The notes beneath the pieces were generated by a model that was not told the DNA's origin, did no database searches, and saw only the letters and a list, made by a program, of their open reading frames with translations. This document shows positions 35,206 through 45,760 of a stretch of 64,000 bases of DNA, piece after piece. The stretch is taken from positions 2,161,071 through 2,225,070 of the forward strand of contig NC_030994.1 in NCBI RefSeq assembly GCF_000149955.1, written 5' to 3'. The translations under genes and the position numbers were made by a program. The first letter of the stretch is position 1. Every line of letters begins with the position of its first letter. The stretch is from Fusarium oxysporum f. sp. lycopersici 4287 (taxonomy: Eukaryota; Ascomycota; Sordariomycetes; Hypocreales; Nectriaceae).

Positions 35206-37492
35206 ATGGGTTTCTACAGCGCGTGCAAGACGTTCGTCGTCTACACCGTTACGTTCTTCTCACTACCATTTCACGAGCATATCGGAGGTGACTCTGAGCA
35301 ACCTGTCTTGTCTTTCGAAAATGGCCAGATCTCACAAAACTATCCGAAGTTCCCAGCACCAAATGGCCCCGATTCACCTGATGAAGACTTCACTTGCAAG
35401 TATCCCGAGCTTGGAAATGACTGGAAACCATGCTCTACCCCGGAAAACCGACACTGCTGGCTGAAGAGCTCTGATGGACATAATTTCAGTATTCATACTG
35501 ACTATGAGACTATGTATCCACCTGGGGTGCTTCGAGAGGTACACAGTCACTTATGTTGTTCACACTTGAGGAATTTTACTGAATCATGTCTGCAGTATTG
35601 GCTTGTGGTTGACAACAAGACTATCAACGGCGACGGCATCGACAGCCCGTATGGAAAGGTCTTCAACCAAACCTACCCCGGTCCATGGATCAAAGCCTGC
35701 TGGGGCGATCTCATCAGAGTTCACGTCACAAATAAACTGCGATATAACGGCACTACAATCCATTGGCATGGTATCAGGCAGAACGGAACCATGGAGATGG
35801 ATGGAGTCAACGGTGTCACTCAATGTCCCATTGCCCCAAATGATACCTTCACATATGAGTTTCGTGCCCTTCAGTATGGTTCTTCTTGGTATCATAGTCA
35901 CTACTCTCTACAATACGCCGACGGTCTTGCAGGACCTATAACTATTTTTGGACCGTCATCAGCTCACTATGATGAAGCGAAGGATCCTATTCTTATCACC
36001 GATTGGAACCATCGAAGTGCCTTTCAGGAGTGGGAGAGAGAACTGACCGGTGTCCCTACCAGGCCCCAGATGAATAGCATATTGATGAATGGAATTGGTA
36101 AGACACATTGACCTACATATCTCGTTGAATGCTTACAAGGCTCTTTTAGGAAACTTTGCCGGCAGCTTTCCGCGCGAACGTTACAACATGACCGTAACCA
36201 AGGTAAGAACTTGCAATTGAAGGATTACGATATGATGCTTACCCCCCTTATAGGGCAAGAAATATCTCCTTCGTATCATCAACACATCTGTCGATACCAC
36301 ATTCCTTTTCAGTATCGACAATCACCACTTTGAGGTCATGAGCTCCGACTTTGTACCCATTCACCCCTATACAGTAGACCATATCCTCGTCGGAATCGGT
36401 AGGTCATGCCATATCCATTATAGCATATAAAGCTAACAGCCTCAAGGCCAAAGATATCATGTCGTTCTGCATGCCAACCCTAGAAACGACACCAAATTTC
36501 CCGCGTCAGATAATGGAAACTATTGGATCCGCACAGTTCCCGCAGATGGTTGCAAGGGTTTTGAAGATGGTAACGAGCCTGATGAACGGCAAGGTATTCT
36601 TAGATATGAACCTGTGAGCTCAGAGGTACCTCAGACCTGGAGAGGCCCGTGGAACAAGACTTGCAGTGATGAGAAGTATGAGAACTTGAAGCCTGTCCTG
36701 CCATGGTCGATCCCCCCTGTTGAACTCTATAGTAGTGAGTATACCTAGGTCAAGATTGTGGTTGAGGCTTTTTACTAACAAGGTTCAGGAGACAAAAGCA
36801 AGGATCTAAAACTTGGCCTGCAGCAGGAAAAGAATAGGCCTCATCTGGGAGATAAGTTCAGCTGGTGGGCTTTCGGCGCACAGCCTCTCTGGCTCAACTT
36901 CTCGGAGCCTACTATCACTTTACTTGACGAAAAGAAAGAATGGCCTGGCGATTATGTCATTGTTCCAGCAGAGAACAGAGGCGGATGGGTCTACCTTGTC
37001 ATCACGGCTCCAGCAACTGAGGAGCTTGGGAATAACAGGACATTCATCTCGCTTGCTCACCCAGTAAGTTCAGTCCAGTTTGACATAGGAAGTTGCTGAC
37101 GATTATAGCTTCATCTTCATGGCCACGACTTTGCTCTTCTCGCTCAAGGTTCAGACTCTTCGCAGATTGATGACCCAGATAACCCCATCACACTCAAATT
37201 CGACAACCCGCCTCGCCGAGACGTAGCACTGATCCCGGCTGGAGGCTACCTCATAGTCGCCTTCAAGGCTGATAATCCTGGCTCTTGGTTGTTCCACTGC
37301 CATATTGCCTGGCATGCTTCAAGTGGGTTGGCATTGCAGATCATGGAGCGTGAAGAAGATCTGAGGAAGATGATGACTCCGGAGAAATTAAAGCAGGTCA
37401 ATGACGGCTGTAAGAAGTGGAAAGATTGGTATGGCGACCGGAAGAATCACTGGAACCCTGTCGGCATATTCCAGGACGATTCTGGTGTTTGA
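35206..37492 (+). CDS. laccase / multicopper oxidase, ascomycete type
   Basis: Secreted copper enzyme that oxidises phenols with reduction of O2 to water. Seven exons: 35206-35538, 35596-36097, 36150-36202, 36254-36398, 36447-36734, 36789-37063 and 37109-37492, giving 659 aa. All four copper signatures are intact: HWHG (167-170), WYHSHYS (HSH 211-213), HPLHLHGHDF (531-540) and HCHIAWH (595-601) with the type-1 Cys at 596 and a Leu ten residues on at the axial position. The protein ends DSGV, the C-terminal plug/processing motif DSG(L/V/I) of ascomycete laccases. The N terminus is hydrophobic after Lys8 (VVYTVTFF) and fits a signal peptide. Many NxT/S sites. ATG 35206 is the first ATG in frame. 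The first intron is 57 bases, in frame and without a stop, so retention would add 19 residues. Confidence 0.95.
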
Positions 37493-38332
37493 TCTACGGG
37501 GCTTATGCTTGGGTGATCACTTGAGGTACTACAATCACTTTTAACTATCAGAAATAGAACTTTTGTTGACAGTGGCCAGCTTTCTGTTCACTGGTAAGCA
37601 CAGATCTGTATGCGTGCCTGAGATTTCTCTGCGAAAGGTACCTGACATTGATTCCCTTGATACTCAATATGTGTGTCCTTGCTCGCCTCGTCATTCCTGT
37701 CTTGAGCTATGATGAATGTTTTGATACAGAGTTAGCAGAGGGAACCCATGTATGGGCGTATTGGGCCACTACCTAGAAAAGAAAAGAAAAGATGTACTGC
37801 TGGCAAGAACTGATTTTGAATAGGTACCTGAGATCTTCTACGGGCGCAGGATCATGTTTCCGGATTCAGGGTTGAGTTCTCAAGACGTCTGATGTAGTTA
37901 GGGGTATATCATGGGGATGGTGGATAGCCCCATTGATGCAGGTATTATTGAACCTGAAAGGGCGGTGCTGTTTGTAAAGAGCATGGAACTTTCACTAAGT
38001 AGATTATAAGGGATGATAGATTCCATCCAACGTTTGACAAACAGACTAAAAGGATGCCTGATTCAGATTTCATCTGACCTCAATGCATCCTCTTAATCAG
38101 ATGCAATCGGCCATTGATTTCAAAGAATGACTTGTAGATAGTCCATCAATGAGCTACATTGAATCGTGAATCACTGCAATGAAATTCTTCTAATCAAAGA
38201 ACCTTTGTTATCTACTTGTCCTTTGGTCACAACGAGTCTCACCCTATAAGATGGAGTGAATTTCTCATGCCGGGAGTCCTCAAGCATATTCATACCTATT
38301 TTCCTCTACACTGACGAACATATCTAGTCACC
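37493..38332. other. intergenic, nothing recognised
   Basis: Laccase 3' region and promoter of the next small gene. No convincing frame. Confidence 0.5.
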
Positions 38333-38797
38333 ATGTCTCACGGTTATTATCTTTACAGCAGCCGTCCAGCCTCGTTCTCACCGTGTACCATACAAGTCTT
38401 CATTACCATCTCGACCCCCGATCTAGACAAGGACTTTCAATGGACGCTCTCCGCATACAAAACTATTACTCATCTCTGTCAAAACTTCGAAGTTATTCGA
38501 GCTCACCGCGGCAACTTTTGCAGGATATATCGGCATTCAAATAACCCGCGTATTCTTCCATCCTATGTCGCTTGGGGAAAACTTTGTACAGTAAACGCAG
38601 AGCGGTTTGAGAGTCTTGTGAACATGACTTGTATCTCGCCGTTCTGGAGCCTGGCAGAGGGTGAGGTGCGTAACGACAGTAAGGATTTCATCTATGGAAT
38701 TTTGGATATCCTGAAGGCACATGGTGTTATTGACGAGAAGAGAATCATCGGAGTGAAGAGGAAGCTCGGTCGATATATCGGGCCTTTTGGTGTTTGA
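38333..38797 (+). CDS. unknown 154-aa protein
   Basis: Single-exon frame starting at ATG 38333 with a CACC immediately before it, a favourable fungal start context. The protein is Tyr/His/Arg-containing, mixed alpha/beta in character, with a basic C-terminal third (RIIGVKRKLGRYIGPFGV). No signal peptide, membrane helix or known domain. The stop lies only about 60 bases from the stop of the convergent aldo-keto reductase gene. Unrecognised, probably lineage-specific. Confidence 0.55.
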   Translation: MSHGYYLYSSRPASFSPCTIQVFITISTPDLDKDFQWTLSAYKTITHLCQNFEVIRAHRGNFCRIYRHSNNPRILPSYVAWGKLCTVNAERFESLVNMTCISPFWSLAEGEVRNDSKDFIYGILDILKAHGVIDEKRIIGVKRKLGRYIGPFGV

Positions 38798-38856
38798 TAT
38801 ATGTGACCTTGTATGTCATTCTTCTTTGATATAAACAGGTACTAAAAGTTAGCAGC

Positions 38857-40057
38857 TCATACAGACTCCTCCTTTGTATCTCTGAACAGCCAACCATCGA
38901 GAGCAGGAGGTAGTGGCACACTGGCAATGTCAGCTTTCTCCACAAACTTCCTGATCTCAGCTTCTTCCTCACCACTGAGAACTATATCAAGAGCAGCCCA
39001 ATTCTCCTCGAAATACTGAATCCTCTTTGTTCCTGGAATCGGGATAATATCATCGCCCTGCTTTAACAGCCACGCAATCGCAAGTCGAGCAGTAATTATT
39101 CCCTTCTTATCAGCCAACCCCTTAAACTGACTTACAAGCTAAATATTCTTCTCGCGGTTCCCGCCCGTGAACCGGGGGATGAGCTGATATCGAACATCGC
39201 TATCTTGTTGTCCAGATGCTGTTCCATCGATGAAGTTGGCGGTCAGAAGACCTCGACCGAGGGGCATTGCTGCGACGATGGCTAAATCAAGCTCCCGGCA
39301 TGTGTCAAGGATGTGAGTGCCCTTTTCTCCCTCACAGTAGAGCCCGAATGCAGAGTATCCGATCTGAATCGCGGCAACTGGGGCGATCTTGGCGGCTCTA
39401 CAGAGAGTGGTTGAGGTGACAGCTGAGAGTCCTATACACTTAATCTTGCCTTCACTAAGAAGCTTTCCGTCAGAACTTCTTGCCTTTCTGGGGAGTTTCT
39501 TACTCTTGTAGCTCTTTCAGAGCGCGCATGGTTTCCTCGATAGGCGTCTCGGGATTGGGTATGTGCAGATAGGCTATAGCAGTTATAATTAGAGTTTCTG
39601 CTGATATTTCCATGCTTACAGAGATCGATAGACTCAATATCCAAGAGCCGTAGACTCTCAGCACATGCTTTCTTGACATATACATATGAAGTGTTGAGCT
39701 CAAAGGTCTGGCTATTCTTTACGTATCCAAACTTGGTTGCAAGAAAGATATCACCTCGTTTGCCAGTACGTCTGAACCACTTGCCAATGATTTCCTCGCA
39801 ATCGTTATAGTAGCTTATATGTGGTTAGCTGGTATTTGGATGCTGTCAGACTGTTGAACTTACTCAGCACTATCCCAAAACGTTACACCTGCCTCATAAG
39901 CATGATCAAGGAACGCAAATATTTCACCTTGAATAGGGATAGCTCCATATGTTGGACGGGTTAAGCCCATGGTGCCCAAGCCCAAGCCCAAGCCCATGCG
40001 AGAGACGAGAGGGCCATTCTTGCCAAGGGAGACTCGAGGGGCGGTTTTAACTGACAT
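38857..40057 (-). pseudogene. aldo-keto reductase with one in-frame stop codon
   Basis: Aldo-keto reductase of the NADPH-dependent YakC/AKR13-like type. Exons 40057-39864, 39813-39620, 39573-39504 and 39454-38857 keep frame through three introns with good splice sites. The conceptual product is 351 aa, normal length. Motifs: GLGTMGL near the start, GVTFWDSADYYNDCEEIIGKW (catalytic Asp/Tyr region), FLATKFG (Lys), YLHIPNPETPIEETMRAL (His), and the cofactor-binding segment DDIIPIPGTKR. Codon 258 is TAG (39139-39141), where relatives have a Lys or similar residue before LVSQFKGL. The frame continues undamaged for 94 codons beyond. A single recent nonsense change, a sequencing error or stop readthrough are all possible. 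Truncation would remove the NADPH phosphate-binding end, so the short product should be inactive. Confidence 0.85.
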
Positions 40058-40294
40058 GATGATAAGAATTTGAATAATGTAAAGTTCAGATTTGTTTATT
40101 CTGTTGAGCTGGTTATCTGGCAAGAAATTCATAGTTGCTGGCTTCAAAATCGACTTTTATACGACCCAATTCCACGATATTTTCATGCATCTTCACGGAG
40201 ATTGGACTTAACAATGAACATATCATTGTTAAATAGTAATAGCCTCTTAAATCTTATCTCCGGCTCAACTACATCATACAACAGACTCTCAAAA

Positions 40295-40312
40295 GTTTCC
40301 GAAGCGGACAAA
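40295..40312 (+). promoter_or_regulatory. TTTCCGA-type motif, copy 1
   Basis: GTTTCCGAAGCGGACAAA. Contains CCG-N3-CGG. Shares GTTTCCGA and the ACAAA end with copy 3 and GTTTCCGAGC-like core with copy 2. Confidence 0.45.
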
Positions 40313-40389
40313 CTTACGTATAAGTACTATCTTGGCACTCTTGCACCCAAGGCTCTGACGCCCAGCATCTCAACCAATCAGGTCTCGTA

Positions 40390-40406
40390 GTTTCCGAGCA
40401 AACCAA
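40390..40406 (+). promoter_or_regulatory. TTTCCGA-type motif, copy 2
   Basis: GTTTCCGAGCAAACCAA, 95 bases downstream of copy 1 in the same orientation. Confidence 0.45.
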
Positions 40407-40607
40407 TAGGAAGTGCAGATATGGATGACGATCTCGTCAGCGGAGTAGTCCGCGGGGTGGCAGGGCACGCTCAGTACGTAGTCCCTCTATTAGCGCCCCC
40501 AACCTGCGGGCCTAGCAAGAATATTCCCGACTTATAAGCTCCAGGGGCACGTTCGACGACGCCAAAATGCCATCTCCGCTTAAATTGACAACCAAGCAGA
40601 TCTAAAG

Positions 40608-40624
40608 GTTTCCGAGCAGACAAA
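40608..40624 (+). promoter_or_regulatory. TTTCCGA-type motif, copy 3
   Basis: GTTTCCGAGCAGACAAA, 39 bases before the regulator start codon, same orientation as copies 1 and 2. Confidence 0.45.
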
Positions 40625-40662
40625 TCAACTCCGTTTCTTCCCTGTTGTATTGTTTTCATAAA

Positions 40663-42385
40663 ATGGCTCGAAAGGGGAAATCCAAGGTCAAATCGGGTTG
40701 TAAAACATGCAAGTGAGTACTTGACAAGAGACAAGAGACAAGAGACAAGAGAACAGAACAGAGGTTAATGACTTAGATTGAGAAAAGTCAAGTGTGACGA
40801 AGGTCGTCCAGCCTGTCAAAGATGTCTATCAACAGGTCGAGTATGCGACGGATACGGAATCTGGGGCGGAGGATCACACGCTCTTACACAACACTCCCAG
40901 TCCCGGCCCAGGTTCACTCTTGGCGCTCCCCTAGAGACAACCCTCGTCTTCTCTCTAAACGCAAACGAGAAGCTCTACTTTGACTGGTTCAAGTGTCGCA
41001 CTTCTACAAAGATATCAGCCACTTTCTCTTCCGGCTTCTGGAACACCCTCGTCTTCCAGGCTGGGTCTAGAGAACCCGCTGTGCTGCATGCCCTGCTTGC
41101 GCTCAGCTCGGCGCACAAGAAGGGTGTCGTGACATTGGACATACATAGAAACTCGCCCACGTCTCAAATGAGCCAACAGGAGCAGTTTACGCTGCAGCAG
41201 TACGTCAAGGCCATTGCACATCTGCAGCCACACTTCAACGCCAAGGATAAAGAATCGTGTCGTGTGGCGCTCATCACTTGTGTTGTCTTTGTCTGCTTAG
41301 AGTTCTTCCGGGGCCACTTCGCTACGGCGCAGCTTCACCTGAAGAATGGGCTTGACATTCTTTGGCAGATGCAGGGTCTTCCCGAAGCTAATTCGGGCAT
41401 CTTGGCATTGAAACCCTGTCACGAGTCGACCGATGCTTGGATAGTGGAGGCCCTGTCCAGGCTCCATATCCAGGTTGAGCTCTTCAGACTGCTGTACCAC
41501 CACTCATGTGTTATTCTACAGCCAGCTCACCACCCCGAGAAGAGTTTTCTTGAATCTTTCGCTAATCTCAACGATGCTTGGAAAGGGTTAGAGCTTGTTT
41601 ACAACCAGATATTCCATCTTACTCATCGAACTCGTCAACAGACAATAACAGCAACAGAGCATACGGCCCAGCAACTCGTCAAAACAAGGCTCGCTCAATG
41701 GCATGGCATGTTTCAAGATCTTATGAAAGCGCGACCAGGTGGCTCAAACATATACTTGCAAAAAGCATACCAGATCCTGAGGATACACTACGCCATGACG
41801 AACGTTATGGCTGAGACCTGCATATACAATAACGAGACCATATACGACACCTGTACCGACAAGTTCATCCTACTCATCAAAGAACTTACAAAGTTGTGGG
41901 AACTGTCGCTTCATTATGAACTGGAGGACGAGATGCCGCTGTATATCATGACGACTTGCATGCCCAGGTCCATCATCGACATGGGCTGGATACCGCCACT
42001 TTATTTCACAGCGGTCAAATGTCGAGTCCATCGCATCCGGGTTGAGGCAATTAAGCTTCTCAGGACGAGTCCTCACAGAGAAGGCATCTGGGATGCGCAT
42101 ATCGCAGCATGTGTCGCCAAAAAGGTGGTCGAGTTGGAAGAAGGGAACTTTTATGGGGGTGTTGAGGTTGGGGATGACTTTCAGCTGAATACCCCAATGC
42201 GCGATCTGGATTACCAGGTTCCATTATTACCGGAATCGCGCAGAATGAGTGAGGTTGAGGCAGAACTCTCTGGTGCTCCTATGGACAAGATCTTGCTTTC
42301 CTGTAAGCGGGAGCAAGAGGGAGTTAACAGAAGGACTCTCATTTCAGAGTACAACGTGAGCGAACAAGCTTGGAACGACATATGA
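40663..42385 (+). CDS. Zn2Cys6 fungal transcription factor
   Basis: Binuclear zinc-cluster regulator of 552 aa. Exon 1 (40663-40712) and exon 2 (40777-42385) meet inside the zinc cluster, a common intron position in this family. The cysteines are C13, C16, C23, C30, C33 and C40, exactly C-x2-C-x6-C-x6-C-x2-C-x6-C. A basic N terminus precedes them. The rest is the helical Fungal_trans_2-like middle region (for example FQAGSREPAVLHALLALSSAHK), where such proteins start their regulatory domain. The intron carries a perfect four-copy 7-bp repeat. Divergent from the aldo-keto reductase and therefore a good candidate for a local regulator of it. Target sites may be the TTTCCGA motifs around the gene. 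Confidence 0.95.
40723..40750. repeat. (GACAAGA)4 tandem repeat
   Basis: Four perfect copies inside the single intron of the Zn2Cys6 gene. Copy-number change would alter intron length only. Confidence 0.95.
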
Positions 42386-42679
42386 GAACGATTGATGGAA
42401 TAATGAGGTTATTGAAAATATCAGCGTGATTTGCAAGTTCAGTCAACAATAAATTATTTACAAGTTCATGTTCTGGTTGGAGGTGACATATTAAGCGATA
42501 AGATAAGCCCCGTCTCCGTTTCCGAGTCGGCACCCGGAGTTTCAAAGTAAACAATTGACTAAACGCGGCCGCGGGGCAGGCACTCACCGTCAAGCACCTT
42601 GATAGCACAACCTTTCCTCTACTACCCCCTCTCTTCCAACTATTCTTTACTTTTTCTTCTCCTCTGGAGAGTAATAGTC
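42386..42679. promoter_or_regulatory. spacer with fourth TTTCCGA motif
   Basis: Between the regulator stop and the Mis14 start. TTTCCGAGTCGG (42519-42530) contains CCGAGTCGG, again CCG-N3-CGG, and shares TTTCCGAG with the three copies upstream of the regulator. A NotI-like GCGGCCGC follows near 42566. The right end is the Mis14 promoter and pyrimidine-rich leader. Confidence 0.4.
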
Positions 42680-43398
42680 ATGGACTCTGAATCTGTCGTC
42701 GCCCAAGTCCAGCGCAAGATCGAGCTGCAATCCCCCGACGATCTCTCATATCTCATAGCCAATGTCCGTCGCGCGGCTGCAGAACGTCTCAACGAAGCAT
42801 TTCCCGTGGTAGAGGGCAACGATGGGGAGGATGAATTGCGAGATCAGATAGAAAAGCTCGTCAACGAGGTACTGTTCCTCATTGAATCTATCTTATGGTA
42901 CGGAACTAACGACATTAGTACATCGACAAAACATTCTCCCTCGCCTCCCCAAATCTCTCGATAAACGGCCTCCCCGTATCTCCAGACTCTTTCCTCTCCG
43001 AATCAAACGTCGAGCCCGATACCGTTTACGAACCTTTCGATACACGCAAGCGCCGGCGCGTGGCAGATTTAATCACACAAGAAGAAAAGCTTCTCGAGGA
43101 CGTTGCGGCATTGAAACGCTCGGTACCCACTACAACGGCCGAGGCGCAAGCAGAGCAATTACGCGATAGTTTAAAGCGTGACGACGATATGCTCGAAGCG
43201 CGAAAACAGCAGATTATAGCAGAGGCCGCTGAAGTGGATTTGGATGTCCAACCACTGGAGAGACAAGACGGCGTGGAGAAAGGATTTCGAAGAGCTGTCG
43301 AGGGTCTGGGAAGATTGAAGCGCGATATGCCTGCTGTGGTGGCCAAGATGGAGAGAGCGCGCGTGGCGGGCGAGTATGTCGTTACGCAGGGACGATAA
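42680..43398 (+). CDS. mis14: kinetochore protein Mis14/Nsl1
   Basis: Subunit of the Mis12/MIND complex of the outer kinetochore, linking centromeric chromatin to the Ndc80 complex. Exons 42680-42868 and 42919-43398 join in frame to 222 aa, normal for fungal Mis14. Recognisable features: N-terminal SPDDLSYLIANVRRAAAERLNEAFP, the DELRDQIEKLVNEYIDKTFSLASPNLSINGLP segment, then YEPFDTRKRRRVADLITQEEKLLEDVAALKR, and a coiled-coil to the C terminus. The ATG was chosen because it begins the conserved part; the frame extends upstream only into pyrimidine-rich leader. Donor GTACTG is not the strongest, but the frame joins exactly. Confidence 0.9.
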
Positions 43399-43915
43399 AA
43401 GACATCCCTTGTCTTGATTGCATATATACCCAGGGCGGCGATCAGTGTATTACGAACAGGGAGTTGGGGCGCATTGGATTGAATTGGATTAATCGGCAAT
43501 ATCACTTCACATTTTACAACACAAATCTCGAGACCGCGTCTATTGTTGAGAATTATTGCAGCCATAGTCAGGAACCTCAGTCAGCCAGCATCTAACATAA
43601 GTCTAGGCACACACGAAATAAAACGTCCACATGAGCATGTTTATAAACCGAGCAGAACAAGAAGGGGGTTGGAAGTCTTTTTTTGTGCTCCCTACAAACG
43701 TCACGCTCCGCCATACTCTCCTCCAACGTGTTTTTACCATATATATATATATATATCTCTCTCTCTCTTCGCTCAGATAACCTCTCAAACCCCATTTGTT
43801 GAAAAAAAAAAAAGCATGGTAAACGAGAGAAAATATGTGGTCTATATTAAGACGTCGCAAACCCGCCCGTCTATCTTTCTTCCATGTTCTTCACCTTTGG
43901 TACATATACTCTTCT
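43399..43915. other. convergent 3' regions with AT/CT microsatellite
   Basis: Between the stops of Mis14 and Sec14. Contains an (AT)n(CT)n run at about 43738-43769 and a run of about 13 A near 43800. No gene. Confidence 0.7.
43738..43769. repeat. (AT)n(CT)n microsatellite
   Basis: Compound dinucleotide repeat in the shared 3' region of two convergent genes. Confidence 0.95.
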
Positions 43916-45204
43916 TTAAGCGGCAGCAGGGGCGGGAGCAGGGGCAGTCTGGGTAGCATCAGCACCCTCGGCAGCGGGAGCAGCCTCAGGAGCCTTTGCG
44001 GGCTCCTCAATCTCAGAGCCCTTGTTCTCGATGACGTTGGCATCCTGCTTCTTCTCCCACCAAGCGGGACGAGCCCACTCAGGGTCGTGCCAAGGACCAG
44101 CATCGCTGTTCTCACAGCCAGCTTCGCACACACACTCGCCACCGAACTGCTTGGGGAGGTTCTCAGCGGGGATCTGCTTGAGGAGCTCACTCTTGTATCC
44201 AGAACCGAGAATGTTGATCTTGGAGACGGTGACGGGATCGAGCCAGCCCTTGACAACACTCCAAACGGTGGAGAAACCCCAAGGGGCGTTGATCATGTAC
44301 AGCTTGCCGAGACGCTCGGGGTAGTAGTTCTGGGAGATGACAGAGGCCTGTCGGACGTAAGAGTAAACCTGGGGAACCTTGGTGATGGAAACGCCCTTGA
44401 GATCCATGATGGTGCAGCATGTCTCGAGGAGGTGGCCGGCCTTGCGGGAGCAGGCAGGAAGACGGGGATCGGCGACGCGCTCGTACTCGACAGCGAGGTT
44501 CAGGAGCATGCGATCAGCGCTGGTGATCTTGTACATGGCGGTCAGATCAATACCACCAAGGGTCTCGATGTAGATGGGTCGTCCATCCTGTATGAGGAAA
44601 GAAAACATTAGTCAACATATGTTCTCATGATAGCTCTCCCTCGTCGTCACCAGCTTGCCATACCTTGTCGGTCTTGTGGTAGAACTGAGTGTAGTACTTT
44701 CCGATCTCAGCCTTCTCGGGATAGTCCCAGATAGGCACAGTCTCGTCAAGCTTAACCTCCTTTCGCCATTTCTCAGTATCCAAGAACCTATAGTGGCGGT
44801 CAGCCCCCCTGTCGCTACCAGCACATTTTCTCGTTCCACCGCCATCAGATGGAAAGGAAGGGCAAAAAAGTCTTACATGGCTTTGGCGGCCTCGACATCG
44901 AACTTGCGCGCTCGGAGGAATCGAAGCTGTAGAGGAGGGCGTTGTCAGTATTTGCTGTGTCGCGTTACATGGCCCTTTTTTTTCCAGGGTCCAAGGAAAG
45001 CAAGCAAGCTTAGCTAGATTAAGGTATATCTCATACCAGAGTCAAGGTGTCCAATCGATCAGTGCAACCTTCGGACTCGAGCATCATGCGGAACTGGTGA
45101 AGCTTGGCGATCTGGTCCTCTGTGAGGTAGCCGGCGTGGCCATCCTGCTTCTCAGGGCCCTTGATGGGGAAATCATAGTTGTCGTACTTGGGGTTCAGAT
45201 CCAT
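43916..45204 (-). CDS. sec14: Sec14 phosphatidylinositol/phosphatidylcholine transfer protein
   Basis: CRAL-TRIO lipid-exchange protein that coordinates PtdCho and PtdIns metabolism for Golgi secretion. Exons 45204-45037, 44926-44877, 44787-44664 and 44587-43916 join in frame to 337 aa. The CRAL-TRIO N domain ([34 protein letters not shown]) is followed by the lipid-binding fold with [15 protein letters not shown], the [11 protein letters not shown] segment, [21 protein letters not shown], and [23 protein letters not shown]. These are close to the yeast Sec14 consensus. A Pro/Ala/Glu-rich C-terminal tail of about 50 residues is added after the domain. Start is the only ATG before the conserved region. 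Confidence 0.96.
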
Positions 45205-45760
45205 GGTGATAGATGTTGTATGGTGGGGTAGAGAAGAGGGGAGAACAAGAAGAAGAAAAAGAGTCCGCGGTGATAGAGAACAGCGGAGGTTATGAATTAA
45301 AAGAGGCGAAGAATGACGCCAAGAGGTTGATGAAGATTTCAGGTCAAGGGGGCCTCCTCTGAATTTAAAGTCGTCCTGTCCTGTTCGGGGTCGGTCGGTG
45401 TTGAGATGAGAAGCGTAGCGTAGCGTAATTAACCGTTTCTGGGCTTGTCTGGTCTCCCCTAGAGATGGATCTCCCTACGGTGGGACTTCGTCATGGGTGT
45501 CCAAGTCTCCAAGATGCCTCCCGAAGCGGTCTAGCATACCCACATTCCGTTGGGGGATATCACGTGGTCTCTCACATGCAGATAATTCGATGACTTCTTT
45601 ATCTTATCACTGATTTCTTTATCTTATCATCGGGTCCGCTCCCGATGTCAATGTCTTGGTTAGTAGAGCTTCTTTTGATTCGACATTGGTTCATTCTCAA
45701 TACTTTGATTGAGTCAACCCACCATAAATTCACCTTTAATGGCATAATTGTTGTCACATC
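45205..45760. promoter_or_regulatory. divergent promoters of Sec14 and the RMND1-like gene
   Basis: 556 bases between divergent start codons. A near-exact 20-base direct duplication (CTTTATCTTATCA followed by a second copy) lies at about 45595-45630. No further element recognised. Confidence 0.5.

Larger units (their letters stand above)
40058..40662. promoter_or_regulatory. bidirectional promoter between the aldo-keto reductase and Zn2Cys6 regulator
   Basis: 605 bases separate the two divergent start codons. Three copies of a motif starting GTTTCCGA lie here: 40295-40312, 40390-40406 and 40608-40624. The first contains CCGAAGCGG, an inverted CGG pair with a 3-bp spacer. A shared regulatory site acting on both genes is plausible, including autoregulation by the adjacent factor. 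Confidence 0.55.

Noticed and set aside
22904..42385. a classic biosynthetic gene cluster
   Set aside because: No polyketide synthase, peptide synthetase, terpene synthase or P450 is visible; only tailoring-type enzymes.
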